Shown: positions 1 through 8,630, counted from the stretch's first letter. The stretch: 64,000 bases of DNA from Microbacterium ginsengisoli (GCF_000956535.1 NZ_JYIY01000080.1:1-64000), one strand, 5' to 3'. Numbers and translations: made by a program. The notes: generated by a model from the sequence alone, not told the origin.

Positions 1-11
1 GGGTGAAGCAC

Positions 12-69
12 GTCGAGGTCCTCGTGAAGATCAGACAGTTAGCGCTACTGATCCTCGGGGACCTCGACC
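12..69. repeat. Imperfect nested inverted repeat at the left edge
   Basis: A 10-base arm (GTCGAGGTCC, 12-21) is repeated inverted at 60-69. Between them lies a second imperfect dyad, GATCAG...CTGATC, enclosing CAGTTAGCGCTACTG, which is a 14-base palindrome with one extra T. It sits downstream of the leftward operon ending at 99, so it could be a terminator, although no T-run follows. It could also be a relic of a mobile-element end cut by the window edge. Confidence 0.4.
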
Positions 70-98
70 CCTACCCGCCGAACCCCACCCGGCAAGCC

Positions 99-302
99 TC
101 ACCCCCACCGAATGTCCGAAGAGCCGGCAATCGCCGCGCCGACCGTGCCGTCGTTGTCGTAGTCAGGGTCGGTGACGATCAGGCGGAAGCCGTCGTCGAT
201 CGCCGCTGAGACGACATGGATGCCGCCGCTGCCCCGCACGCCCGCGACCGCCAGTCCGATCGGGGGGATGCTCGCCGAGGCGGGACGGGCAGGTGCGCTC
301 AT
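99..302 (-). CDS. Small hypothetical protein (67 aa)
   Basis: The gene starts at an ATG overlapping the stop of the SnoaL-like gene by four bases (ATGA), so it is probably translationally coupled and is the last gene of the leftward dehydrogenase/MoaF operon. The product has no membrane segment. It reads like a short alpha/beta piece with an acidic turn (DPDYDND) near the end. I do not recognise the family. It is short enough to be a truncated remnant of a longer enzyme, and the inverted repeat just downstream fits an old rearrangement, but a genuine small protein is equally possible. Confidence 0.5.
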   Translation of the reverse strand: MSAPARPASASIPPIGLAVAGVRGSGGIHVVSAAIDDGFRLIVTDPDYDNDGTVGAAIAGSSDIRWG

Positions 303-691
303 GGCGTCATCGCTGTCCGAACCTGCGCGCTGTCGACGATCTGCTCGAAGCTGACCACCCGGTCGGATGCCAGCCGCCAGATGTGCGCGACCCGCGCGGT
401 GAACGGGCGCCCGGTCTGGCGGAAGGTGCCCGAGTAGGTGCCGATGCCGACCTGCACATCGCCCGCGTCGACGAGCTCGTCGAGGTCGAAGCGATAGCCG
501 TCGAAGTCGCGGGCGAGGGCTTCGAAGACGTTGACGCGCACGGCATCGGGGCCGATGTACGTCCCCGCGCGTGGGAACCCGGCCGCCTCGGTCCATGTGG
601 TGTCGGCCTCGATCGGCGCGAGCATCCCGGCGAGATCGCCGCCGGCACTCGCCTCGTAGTGGCGAGTGATGATGTCATGAGCGCGAGTCAT
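299..691 (-). CDS. SnoaL/NTF2-like small protein
   Basis: A 130-aa protein of the nuclear-transport-factor-2 fold: an N-terminal helix (HDIITRHYEASAGGD), an acidic central segment and a C-terminal strand pair with the typical VAHIWRLASDRVVSFEQIVD pattern. This fold serves as a small hydrolase, isomerase or dehydratase, or as a ligand-binding partner of oxidoreductases; the reaction cannot be read from sequence. The start at 691 is preceded by AAAGGA at good spacing. It follows the moaF-like gene by about 20 bases and overlaps the next small gene, so it belongs to the leftward catabolic operon. Confidence 0.8.
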   Translation of the reverse strand: MTRAHDIITRHYEASAGGDLAGMLAPIEADTTWTEAAGFPRAGTYIGPDAVRVNVFEALARDFDGYRFDLDELVDAGDVQVGIGTYSGTFRQTGRPFTARVAHIWRLASDRVVSFEQIVDSAQVRTAMTP

Positions 692-711
692 GGCGGTGTC
701 CTTTCGGTGGG

Positions 712-1542
712 TCAGACGGGCTGGACGTCGGGGTACACGACGTTGCCGAGCGGATAGATGTGGCCGCCCGCACGCCGGTGATCGGCGCCGCCGTCGGGTG
801 CGGTGCCGAGGAAGATCCCCGTCGTTCGCAAGGCGTAGCCCAGGTCGTGCAGCCAGACGCTCGCCACCGGGATCACGAACTCGCGGAACGTGAACAGGTA
901 GAGGCCGGAGTCGTCGAACTTCCACACCGTCGACATGTCGACGTCGCCGTGCCCGCGCTGCTCGCCGTGCAGACACTGCCAGCAGTAGCGTTCGCTCGAG
1001 AGGAACACGTGCTCGTACAGGTGCACAGGGCTGTAGCGCACGAGCTCGCGGAAACCGATCAGGTCACGAGAGGGCGCGGGCTTCACCCCCGTCACATCTT
1101 GTCCGACGACTCGCCCCGCGGCGATCGTCTGCTGCACGTGCGGCATTCCCGGTCGCGGCTCGCCGATCACGGAGTGGATGATCAGTGCGCGACCGGTCGT
1201 CTCCGACCAGAACACCGTGATCGCGTCCTGAGACCGCGACGCGAGGGGCAGGTTGAAGAACACCACGTCGTCGCGCACACGCACGGCGTCGTACGGGTCC
1301 ACCGTGCCATCCGGTGCGCTCAGAAGGGCTGCCGACCGCCACCGGGCGGTGCCATCGGCCAGGACGTCCACGGCGAGACCGATGCCGCCGTCGAACTCCC
1401 AGGCGATCGATCGTCCGGCGAGGTCGGCCTGCGGCATCCGATAGGTGTCGATTCCGGTCGCGAAGTCGTCGTATGACTTCCACGTGCCCTGGTCGGCATC
1501 GTGGGTCGTGCGCGAGACGGTGACGTTCTCGGAATGGGACAT
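712..1542 (-). CDS. MoaF-family protein
   Basis: A 276-aa protein matching the MoaF family (MoaF N- and C-terminal beta-rich domains): N-terminal half with WEFDGGIGLAVDV, C-terminal half with YEHVFLSSERYCWQCLHGEQ, and an end motif placing the label 'IYPLGNVVYPDV'. The family was named for molybdenum cofactor synthesis, but its members are not core Moco enzymes, and MoaF was also linked to the Klebsiella monoamine regulon. Its start overlaps the stop of the upstream dehydrogenase by one base (TGATG), so the two are coupled. The context suggests a role in catabolism, perhaps binding or modifying an intermediate. The biochemical function is unknown. Confidence 0.8.
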   Translation of the reverse strand: MSHSENVTVSRTTHDADQGTWKSYDDFATGIDTYRMPQADLAGRSIAWEFDGGIGLAVDVLADGTARWRSAALLSAPDGTVDPYDAVRVRDDVVFFNLPLASRSQDAITVFWSETTGRALIIHSVIGEPRPGMPHVQQTIAAGRVVGQDVTGVKPAPSRDLIGFRELVRYSPVHLYEHVFLSSERYCWQCLHGEQRGHGDVDMSTVWKFDDSGLYLFTFREFVIPVASVWLHDLGYALRTTGIFLGTAPDGGADHRRAGGHIYPLGNVVYPDVQPV

Positions 1543-2672
1543 CAGTGACCTCCGGTGAGAGTGGGTGAGGGGGAGGGGATGAGGAGTACGGCCTTGATCA
1601 GCCCCTCCGTACGACCGCGAACGGCGGCGAGCGCGGTGCTCGCCTCGTCGAGCGGGAAGATGTGGGTGATGAGCGAGGCGAACGGGAATCGCGCCTGATC
1701 GAGCAGCGTGATGGCGCGTTCATAGCCGCCCGCGGCAAGGAACGACGGCAGGATGTCGATCTCCCGGGTGAGGAGGTCCTCATCCGGTGCGATCGTGAGC
1801 GCCGCGCCGCCGCCACATGCCCCGGCGAGCACGACCCGACCGCCGCGCCGGACCAGACGGATCGCGTCCTGCTGCGCCGTGGGGTTCCCGGCGCACTCGA
1901 TGACCACGTCCGGACCGCCGGGGAGCAGGTGGCGAATCCGCGAGTGGAGCTCGGCCCCGCGCTCTGCGAGGGTGTCCGTCGCGCCGAACGAGCGTGCGAG
2001 CACCCGCCGCTCGGGGCGACCGCCGACGACGATGACGTGCCGCGCGCCGGCCGCCGACGCCACCGCTGCGACGAGCAGACCGATCGGGCCTGGGCCGATG
2101 ATCACGACGTCGTCGCCGAGGCCGACGCGACCGCGCTCGACCGCCCGCACCGCGACCGCGAGAGGCTCGGTGAGCACCGCGACGTCGTTCTGGAGTGTGG
2201 GCGGAAGCACGTGGATGACGCCCTCAGGGGGAACCACCAGGTGGGTGCCGTAGCCGCCGGTGAAGGGCGAGAGCGTGCGGGGGATGTTCACACCCATCTG
2301 GCGCCCCGCCGCAGGTGAGACCGCGGGATCGTCCCGCTCGCAGAGGTTGCGCCGACCCTCGCGGCATCGCGCGCACCGCCCGCAGGCCAGCAGCATCTCC
2401 ACCACGACGCGATCACCGACGCGCAACCCGGGGCGGGCCGCCTCGGTGCCGATCGAGATCACCGTTCCGACGAACTCGTGACCGGGCACCAGCGGGAACG
2501 GGTCACCGATCTCGCCGTCGAGCAGATGCAGATCGGTTCCGCAGATGCCGACGCGGTCGACGGCGACCACGACATCGGATGCCGCGGGCACGGGTGCCGG
2601 GCCGGTGACCGTGTCGATCGTGCCGGGAGCGACGAACAGGACCTGCGTCGCCGTGCCGGTCGCGTCGTTCAT
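1542..2672 (-). CDS. Zinc-dependent alcohol dehydrogenase (MDR family)
   Basis: A 376-aa medium-chain dehydrogenase/reductase. Visible features: a catalytic zinc site with GICGTDLH and the GHEFVG histidine-glutamate pair, a structural zinc lobe with four cysteines (CGRCARCREGRRNLC), and a Rossmann NAD(P)-binding motif (GPGPIG) around residue 190. It resembles sorbitol/threonine dehydrogenase relatives and should oxidise a secondary alcohol or polyol. It is the first gene of the leftward operon with the MoaF-family and SnoaL-like genes. The 129-base gap upstream, before the araC-type gene, carries GCGCGCAG direct repeats that could be the activator site. The substrate cannot be assigned. Confidence 0.9.
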   Translation of the reverse strand: MNDATGTATQVLFVAPGTIDTVTGPAPVPAASDVVVAVDRVGICGTDLHLLDGEIGDPFPLVPGHEFVGTVISIGTEAARPGLRVGDRVVVEMLLACGRCARCREGRRNLCERDDPAVSPAAGRQMGVNIPRTLSPFTGGYGTHLVVPPEGVIHVLPPTLQNDVAVLTEPLAVAVRAVERGRVGLGDDVVIIGPGPIGLLVAAVASAAGARHVIVVGGRPERRVLARSFGATDTLAERGAELHSRIRHLLPGGPDVVIECAGNPTAQQDAIRLVRRGGRVVLAGACGGGAALTIAPDEDLLTREIDILPSFLAAGGYERAITLLDQARFPFASLITHIFPLDEASTALAAVRGRTEGLIKAVLLIPSPSPTLTGGH

Positions 2673-2752
2673 GCGAGTGTCCTTCCCCGCGGCGCATCGT
2701 CGTGCCGCTGTGTGAAGGCTCGCGTGCCCGGACGCGGGGCGGTTGCGTCGGA

Positions 2753-2779
2753 GCGCGCAGATGTTGAATCGGCGCGCAG
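2753..2779. promoter_or_regulatory. Direct repeats, candidate AraC-type binding site
   Basis: The octamer GCGCGCAG occurs at 2753-2760 and again at 2772-2779, 19 bases apart on the same strand. The pair lies in the gap between the AraC-type regulator's stop and the start of the dehydrogenase operon. AraC-family proteins commonly bind direct repeats about two helical turns apart, so this is a reasonable operator candidate. High GC makes chance repeats possible. Confidence 0.3.
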
Positions 2780-2801
2780 TGTGTCCCTCCCGGGGGCGAC
2801 G

Positions 2802-3752
2802 TCAGCGGCGGGTCATCCGGGACCGGAACTCGGACGGGGTCTCGCCGTAGACAGACTTGAACGTGCGCGAGAAATGGGCCACGTCGGCGAACGACCAGCG
2901 GGCGGCGATCGCCGTCACGGTCATGTCCGCGAAGTCCGGGTCTGCGAGTTCGTCGCGGCATCGCTCGATGCGGCGCAGCCGGATGTAGGAGCCGACGCTC
3001 ACCCCCTCGGACTGGAACAGCGAATGCAGATAGCGCACCGAGATGAAATGGGCGTCCGCGATGAGCGACGGCGTGACGCCCGGGTCTTCGAGCACTGCGT
3101 CGATGTACGAGTAGATCCGATCGATCAGCCGTTCGCCGCCAGCGCCCTCCGTCGCCGGCAGCGAGTCTCGCAGCAGGATGTTGACGAGGTCGACCGCATT
3201 GCGCGCCAATCGCCAGCCTGTCGCGGTGCTGACCGCCTCGAGTCGCCCGGCCAGTTGCAGGAGCACGCCGCCGACCATGCTCCCCAGGTGGTCGTCCTTG
3301 CCCAGCGCAGTCGCCGTCAGCCGGGCGATGCGATCGTCGGACAGGTCGACGAGCCGCTTGGGGAACATGGCGACGATCGTGCGGATCGATGAGTCGTCGA
3401 ATGCGAGCGTGTACGGACGAGTCGTGTCATAGACGGCGATGTCGCCCGGTGACAGCACGACGTCGCGGCCGTCCTGGCAGATGAAGCCGGAGCCTTCGAC
3501 CATCAGGCTCACCTTGTAGCTCGGTTCGGACTCCGACTCGGCGACGAGGCGGCGTGTGCGCTCGACCACATGCGGATCGGCGGCGATCTCGACGATCTTC
3601 AGGTCGCGCAGCTCGGCGCTGCGCGCCGCGGCGTGGAAATGGTGCGGGCGCCGACTGGAAACCTGCAGGGGGACGAACGTATCGCGCACCCTCTCACGGA
3701 AGGCCGTGAACGAGTCGATGTGGTGGAGCGGGCTCGGGGTGGCGTGGAGCAT
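2802..3752 (-). CDS. AraC-family transcriptional regulator
   Basis: A 316-aa regulator. The N-terminal ~200 residues form a cupin-like ligand domain of the AraC_binding_2 type (YKVSLMVEGSGFICQDGR, SPGDIAVYDTTRPY). The C-terminal ~110 residues form the double helix-turn-helix, with ISVRYLHSLFQSEGVSVGSYI and the signature ending FSRTFKSVYGETPSEFRSR. Regulators of this architecture usually activate aromatic or aliphatic catabolic operons on binding the substrate. It is transcribed leftward toward the dehydrogenase operon and divergently from the ABC-transporter operon, so it probably controls both. Confidence 0.9.
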   Translation of the reverse strand: MLHATPSPLHHIDSFTAFRERVRDTFVPLQVSSRRPHHFHAAARSAELRDLKIVEIAADPHVVERTRRLVAESESEPSYKVSLMVEGSGFICQDGRDVVLSPGDIAVYDTTRPYTLAFDDSSIRTIVAMFPKRLVDLSDDRIARLTATALGKDDHLGSMVGGVLLQLAGRLEAVSTATGWRLARNAVDLVNILLRDSLPATEGAGGERLIDRIYSYIDAVLEDPGVTPSLIADAHFISVRYLHSLFQSEGVSVGSYIRLRRIERCRDELADPDFADMTVTAIAARWSFADVAHFSRTFKSVYGETPSEFRSRMTRR

Positions 3753-3849
3753 TCGGGGTTACCTCCAACGAGTCGCGGTCGCCGGTGACCGCGTGGTCTG
3801 CATCGTATATGACCGACGACGTCGCGGCTACGGCGCCTGGAAGACGTTG

Positions 3850-3863
3850 TGCACGCACGTGCA
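3850..3863. promoter_or_regulatory. Palindrome upstream of the ABC operon
   Basis: TGCACG-CA-CGTGCA is a perfect 6-base inverted repeat in the gap between the divergent regulator gene and the substrate-binding-protein gene. It could be an operator for the transport operon. It is short, so confidence is low. Confidence 0.25.
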
Positions 3864-3964
3864 ATGCGGGTGCCTCGCCGTTCAACGGCCCCCGCGCCGG
3901 TATTGCGAGGCTGTCCGCGACGCAGCTGTCCCTCGCGTCGCATCTCGTACGAAGGAGTACACCC

Positions 3965-5281
3965 ATGAATCGCACCATGCGGGCACTGCTCGCGGTAGCG
4001 GCGACAACAGCTGTCATCGCTCTCGCGGGATGTGTTGCCGACACCTCCGCGTCCCCCACATCCGGCGGCTCGGCGGCCGCCGGGACGGCCGCGTGCGGCC
4101 TCGGCAACGGCCAGAAGGCCACCGGAACCCCGATCAAGGTCGTCGCCATCGCCACCGAATCCGGCGGCGTCGACTTCTCGTCCTCCCCGAATTCGGCCAA
4201 GGCCTACTTCGACTGCATCAACGACAACGGCGGGATCAACGGCCGCCCGATCTCCTACCAGGTCGGAGACGACGCCCTCGACCCCACCAGGACGGCGCAG
4301 ATCGCGACCGGCTATGCGTCCGACTCCTCGATCGTGGCCTCGGTGGGCGACGCCTCGTTCGTCGGCTGCCAGCAGCAGAACGACGCCTACAAAGCGGCGG
4401 GGCTCTACTCGATCCTCGGCGTCGGGGTTCCGCAGTCCTGCTTCTCGTCGTCGAACCTCGCGCCCGTCAACGCCGGACCCCGCATCTCCGCCCTCGCCAC
4501 GCTGCAGTACTTCGAGCGCGCCGGGCAGGCCGGCAAGTTCTTCGCGATCGGCATCAACACCCCGGGCAACGGCGACTGGGTGGCATCCGGAATCTCGGCC
4601 TACGCGAAGTCGAAGGGTATCGACCTCGTCGGCAATGTGCTCTCCGACCCGAACGAGAGCAACTGGCTTCCGCTCGTGAGCCAGATCTCCTCGAGCGGCG
4701 CGACGAGCCTCGTCATCGCGGACCCGGCGCCGATCACCGCGTCGATCCTCACCGCGGCCGAGCAGCAGGACGCGAAGGGGTCGATCCAGTGGTCGTGCAC
4801 GGCATCCTGCTACGACAAGCAGTTCGGGCAACAGATCGGCCAGTACTGGGACGGCTTCGTCGCCAACTCCGAGCTGCAGCTCGTCACGACCACGACCGGC
4901 GCCGACCAGACCCTCTGGAAGGCCGTGATGGACAAGTACGCGGCCGCCGACGCGCCGCGCGACACGTTCAGCCAGGCCGGCTTCCTCGCCGCCAAGATCT
5001 TCACCGACACCCTCATCAAGCAGTTCCCGGATCCGTCGAAGATCACCCGCGACACCGTCTCGCAGGCGCTCCTCGGAATCAAGGGCTTCTCCTCCGACCT
5101 CCTGTGCGCCCCGTGGTACTACGGCGTCGCCGACCAGCATCACGCCAACCACGCGACCCGCATGGCAAAGCTCGTCAACGGCGAGTGGCAGGAGCTCGAG
5201 GGCTGCCAGAACGTGACGGACCCCGAACTGACTTCGATCGAACAGGCCGAGCAGTCCCAGGGTCTTCTGACGGGGAACTGA
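3965..5281 (+). CDS. ABC transporter substrate-binding lipoprotein (branched-chain amino acid type)
   Basis: A 438-aa periplasmic-binding-protein type I (LivK/HAAT class). The ATG at 3965 is preceded by GAAGGAG; upstream in-frame starts would destroy the signal peptide. The signal sequence ends in the lipobox VIALAGC, so the mature protein is anchored outside the membrane. The body has the two-lobed Leu/Ile/Val-binding pattern (DDALDPTRTAQIATGYASD; AGFLAAKIFTDTLIKQF). It heads the operon with both permeases and both ATPases. HAAT binding proteins take amino acids, amides, urea or aromatic acids, and the linked GMC and aldehyde dehydrogenases make a non-amino-acid ligand plausible. Confidence 0.92.
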   Translation: MNRTMRALLAVAATTAVIALAGCVADTSASPTSGGSAAAGTAACGLGNGQKATGTPIKVVAIATESGGVDFSSSPNSAKAYFDCINDNGGINGRPISYQVGDDALDPTRTAQIATGYASDSSIVASVGDASFVGCQQQNDAYKAAGLYSILGVGVPQSCFSSSNLAPVNAGPRISALATLQYFERAGQAGKFFAIGINTPGNGDWVASGISAYAKSKGIDLVGNVLSDPNESNWLPLVSQISSSGATSLVIADPAPITASILTAAEQQDAKGSIQWSCTASCYDKQFGQQIGQYWDGFVANSELQLVTTTTGADQTLWKAVMDKYAAADAPRDTFSQAGFLAAKIFTDTLIKQFPDPSKITRDTVSQALLGIKGFSSDLLCAPWYYGVADQHHANHATRMAKLVNGEWQELEGCQNVTDPELTSIEQAEQSQGLLTGN

Positions 5282-5288
5282 TCACACC

Positions 5289-6164
5289 ATGAATCTGCTG
5301 CCCTTCCTCGTCGCCGGCCTCGTGATCGGTTCGGTGTACGCCCTGTCCGGAGTCGGGGTGCTCGTGCTCTACCGCACGACCGGCGTCCTCAACTTCGCCC
5401 ACGGCGCCATCGGTGCGTTGGCCGCGATGCTGCTGTGGCAGCTGGTTCCCACCCAAGGACGTCTGCAGCCCGCGATCGGGATCGCCGTGTGCATCCTGAT
5501 CGCGGCTGCGGCCGCCCTGCTGTTCGGGCTGCTCGCCGGCCCCTATCTCGCGCGCATCGACGAGCTGCGCAAGGCGATCGCCACCCTCGGTTTCGCCCTC
5601 GTCATCATCGGCGTGCTGCTGTTCACCTGGAACGACAAGGCCCGCACTCTGCGGCTCGACACCAGCTCGATCGCGATCAACGTCGGCGGCACCCGCGTGA
5701 ACCTCACGCAGATCATCTGCCTCCTGCTCGCCGTGCTCGTCGTCGTCGCCACGGTGCTGGCCTTCCGCTACACGAGCATCGGCATGTCGATGCGAGCGCT
5801 CGCCAGCGACCGCGAGCTCGCCTCGGTCGTCGGCACGAACGTGCGACTCGTCGAGAACGTCGCCTGGGCGCTGTCGGGCGCGATCGCCGGAGCCTCCGGC
5901 ATCCTGCTCGCCAACCAGACCCGCCTGGAGCCCGCCTTCCTGACCTTCCTCATCATCCCCGAGCTCGCGGCCGTCGTGATCGGACGCTTCTCCTCACTGT
6001 GGCTCACGCTGGTCGGCGGACTCGTGATCGGTGTCCTGCAGACCCTCGCGTCAGCGTGGGAGCCGATCACCGCCTACGCGACGATCGTCCCCTTCCTCAT
6101 CGCCACCGTCGTCATCCTCATCGGCCGACGTCGCGTGCTGACCATCGGAGTGGTGCGCTCATGA
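5289..6164 (+). CDS. Branched-chain amino acid-type ABC permease (LivH-like)
   Basis: A 291-aa integral membrane protein with about eight hydrophobic segments. It has the LivH family start (GLVIGSVYALSGVGVLVLYRTTGVLNFAHGAIG) split across the first two helices and the cytoplasmic coupling loop (RYTSIGMSMRALASDRELASVVG) that contacts the ATPases. It starts 7 bases after the binding-protein stop and overlaps the next permease by four bases (ATGA), so translation is coupled. With the LivM-like partner it forms the translocation pore of the importer. Confidence 0.93.
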   Translation: MNLLPFLVAGLVIGSVYALSGVGVLVLYRTTGVLNFAHGAIGALAAMLLWQLVPTQGRLQPAIGIAVCILIAAAAALLFGLLAGPYLARIDELRKAIATLGFALVIIGVLLFTWNDKARTLRLDTSSIAINVGGTRVNLTQIICLLLAVLVVVATVLAFRYTSIGMSMRALASDRELASVVGTNVRLVENVAWALSGAIAGASGILLANQTRLEPAFLTFLIIPELAAVVIGRFSSLWLTLVGGLVIGVLQTLASAWEPITAYATIVPFLIATVVILIGRRRVLTIGVVRS

Positions 6165-7195
6165 TCTCCTTCCTCGCCCGCCGAAACACCCGTGTCGGCG
6201 CGATCGGCCTCCTCGTGGGCCTCGCGCTGGCGGTGGTCATCCCGTTCCTCCCCGGTATCGGCCAGGGGTCCGGCCTCTTCGCGCTCACCGCATGCGCGAT
6301 CTACTCGCTCGCCGCCCTCGCCGCCGGCATCCTCTACGGGCGCCTCGGACTCGTGTCGCTCATGCAGATCGCCCTCGTCGCTGTCGGTGGATGGGTGACG
6401 CTGCGCCTCTACTACGCGACCGATCTGCCGTTCGAGCTGGTCGCGGTGGCGGCGGCCGTCGTCACGGCGCTCATCGGAACGCTCCTGAGCCTTCCCGCTC
6501 TCAAGCTCTCGGGACTCTCCCTCGCGATCGTGACCCTCATGATCGCGGGCGGCATCCAGGTCGTCATCACGGCGACCGGGTTCCCGAACGGCGGAACCGG
6601 GTTCTTCGGGCGTCTCCCCGCCGGCACGGTTCCCGACACCATGCCGCGGCCGACCTGGGGTGCCTCGGACGATGCCTACTTCCGGTATGTCGCGGTGGTC
6701 GTCGCGGTCGTGTTCCTCGCTGTCTGGTGGCTCCTGTCCTCCCGGGTGGGACGCGCCTGGGCGGCGATCCGGCAGGGTGAGGCGGGCGCCATCACCCTCG
6801 GCATCCCGGTGACGCGTTATCGCATTCTGGCCCTCCTGCTCACCAGCTTCATCACCGGTCTGTCGGGGGCGCTCCTCGCGGCCAACACGGGGGTGCTCGA
6901 CTCCACCGGCACGACCTTCAGCGCGCAGCAGTCTGTGCTGCTGTTCGCGACGGTGCTCATCGGCGGCACGTTCTCACTGAGCGGCGCCGTGATCGGCGGC
7001 ATCTTCTTCTACGGCGTGCCCGTGCTGCTCCAGGCCTGGGGAGTGAGCGGCGATCTCGTGTTCATCATCCTGGGCCTCGGCACGATCCAGGCCATCACGA
7101 CCAATCCGATCGGCATCGCCGGCTCGCTCGCCGCGCTGGCGCGTCGATGGCGAACACCGCGCCGTGCCTCACGTGCACGCGAGGTGACCGCATGA
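6161..7195 (+). CDS. Branched-chain amino acid-type ABC permease (LivM-like)
   Basis: A 344-aa membrane protein with about nine or ten hydrophobic helices, corresponding to LivM. Landmarks are GRLGLVSLMQIALVAVGGWV near residue 60, the conserved coupling loop (SRVGRAWAAIRQGEAGAITLGI) near residue 205, and a terminal glycine-rich helix region (LIGGTFSLSGAVIGGIFF). The ATG at 6161 overlaps the preceding stop; an apparent longer frame upstream only shadows the LivH-like gene. The 3' end overlaps the next gene by four bases. Confidence 0.92.
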   Translation: MISFLARRNTRVGAIGLLVGLALAVVIPFLPGIGQGSGLFALTACAIYSLAALAAGILYGRLGLVSLMQIALVAVGGWVTLRLYYATDLPFELVAVAAAVVTALIGTLLSLPALKLSGLSLAIVTLMIAGGIQVVITATGFPNGGTGFFGRLPAGTVPDTMPRPTWGASDDAYFRYVAVVVAVVFLAVWWLLSSRVGRAWAAIRQGEAGAITLGIPVTRYRILALLLTSFITGLSGALLAANTGVLDSTGTTFSAQQSVLLFATVLIGGTFSLSGAVIGGIFFYGVPVLLQAWGVSGDLVFIILGLGTIQAITTNPIGIAGSLAALARRWRTPRRASRAREVTA

Positions 7196-7902
7196 GCCGC
7201 CTCGTCATCGATCGCGTCACCGTGCGCTATGGGGGCGTCACCCCGCTCGACGCGGTCAGTCTCGAGTTCGAGGACGGCGTCTGCGGGATCATCGGACCGA
7301 ACGGTGCCGGCAAGACCACGACCTTCAACGTGCTCTCCGGGTTCGCCATCCCCGCGGAGGGGAGCGTGCACCTCGACGGGGAGTCGCTGCTGGCCGTGCC
7401 GCGGCATCGTCGCGCCCGCTGGGGGCTGCGCCGATCGTTCCAGCAGGAGCAGGTGATCCGGTCGTTGACCGTGCGTGAGAACCTCCTCCTCGCGGCGGAG
7501 AACTCGGGCGCGACCCGAGCGTCGGTCGACGCCGCGCTCGACTACGTGGGCCTGGATGGGCGGGACCGACTCGGAAGCGACCTCACGATCCTCGAACGGC
7601 GTCTCGTCGAGATCGCCCGCTGCGTCGTCGGCGAGCCGCGTCTCGTGCTGCTCGACGAGCCCGCCGCCGGTCTCGATCCGGCCGAGTCGGAGATGCTCCT
7701 CGGGGTGATCACCGGGATTCCGGCGACGACCGGCGCGCTGGTCCTCCTCGTCGACCACGACATGGATCTCGTGCGTGCCGCGTGCGCGACCGTCGCGGTG
7801 CTCGACTTCGGGCGCCGCATCGCGGCCGGGTCAACGGCCGAGGTGCTCACGTCCCCCGACGTCCGCAAGGCGTATCTCGGTATCGAGGAGGAGAAGGCAT
7901 GA
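7192..7902 (+). CDS. ABC transporter ATP-binding protein (LivG-like) with atypical signature motif
   Basis: A 236-aa ATPase subunit of the importer. Walker A (GPNGAGKTT) and Walker B (RLVLLDEPAAGLDP) are intact, with the switch histidine in VDHDMDLV. The ABC signature, normally LSGGQ or LSYGEQ, reads LTILERR at residues 131-137, so the glycines that contact the partner's ATP are absent. Similar LTL-type signatures occur in part of this family, and the paired LivF-like subunit has a canonical LSGGQ. The heterodimer may therefore hydrolyse ATP asymmetrically. It is coupled by ATGA overlaps on both sides. Confidence 0.92.
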   Translation: MSRLVIDRVTVRYGGVTPLDAVSLEFEDGVCGIIGPNGAGKTTTFNVLSGFAIPAEGSVHLDGESLLAVPRHRRARWGLRRSFQQEQVIRSLTVRENLLLAAENSGATRASVDAALDYVGLDGRDRLGSDLTILERRLVEIARCVVGEPRLVLLDEPAAGLDPAESEMLLGVITGIPATTGALVLLVDHDMDLVRAACATVAVLDFGRRIAAGSTAEVLTSPDVRKAYLGIEEEKA

Positions 7903-8630
7903 GCGAGCAGCTGGCGATCCGCGACCTCACTATCCGTCGTGGCGGGCGCGAGGTGGTGCGCGGTGTCGATCTCACCGTCCCGCGCGGCGAGGTGACGGCG
8001 CTGCTCGGGGCGAACGGGGCGGGGAAGTCCTCGCTCGTGCTGGCGGTCGCGGGGCTGCTGCGCGACATCCGCGGCGACATCGAGCTCGACGGCAGGGCGA
8101 TCCGCGGGCTGCGTCCGAACCGGGTGCGGCGGGCGGGGCTCGCGACCATGCAGGAGGGCCACCGCGTCTTCACCGACATCTCGGTCGCCGACAACCTGAA
8201 GATCGCGGCTCTCCTCCTGCCGCGGCGCGACCGCGGTGCCGCCGTCGAGGAGATGCTCGACATCTTCCCCGAGATGCACGGGTTCGCCGACCGTGCGGCG
8301 GGCTCGCTCTCGGGCGGACAGCAGCAGATGCTCGCGCTCGCGAGCGCGCTCGCCGCCCGCCCCGAATACCTCGTCATCGACGAGATGTCGCTCGGACTGG
8401 CGCCGGTGATCGTCGCGCGTCTCGTACCGGTCCTGCGCAGCGTCGCCGCGCGCGGCGTCGGCATCCTTCTCATCGAGCAGTTCACCCATGTCGCGCTCGA
8501 TCTCGCGACCTCGGCCGTCGTGCTCGCGCAGGGGGAGGTCACCCTCCGTGAGAGCGCGGCGACGCTCCGCGATCAGCCCGAGCAGCTCGCGGCCGCCTAC
8601 CGACTCACCGAAGCAGAGGAGCAATCATGA
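7899..8630 (+). CDS. ABC transporter ATP-binding protein (LivF-like)
   Basis: A 243-aa ATPase, the second nucleotide-binding subunit of the importer. Walker A is GANGAGKSS, the signature is the canonical LSGGQQQM, and Walker B is YLVIDEMSLGLAP, the MSLGLAP variant that marks LivF. The D-loop and switch region follow (IGILLIEQF equivalent GILLIEQFTH). The start overlaps the LivG-like stop by four bases and its own stop overlaps the GMC oxidoreductase start by four, tying transport to the first oxidation enzyme. Confidence 0.93.
   Translation: MSEQLAIRDLTIRRGGREVVRGVDLTVPRGEVTALLGANGAGKSSLVLAVAGLLRDIRGDIELDGRAIRGLRPNRVRRAGLATMQEGHRVFTDISVADNLKIAALLLPRRDRGAAVEEMLDIFPEMHGFADRAAGSLSGGQQQMLALASALAARPEYLVIDEMSLGLAPVIVARLVPVLRSVAARGVGILLIEQFTHVALDLATSAVVLAQGEVTLRESAATLRDQPEQLAAAYRLTEAEEQS

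Noticed and set aside
712..1542. MoaF-family gene as evidence for molybdenum cofactor synthesis
   Set aside because: No other moa, mog or mod gene is nearby and the family name is historical; context is an oxidative catabolic operon.
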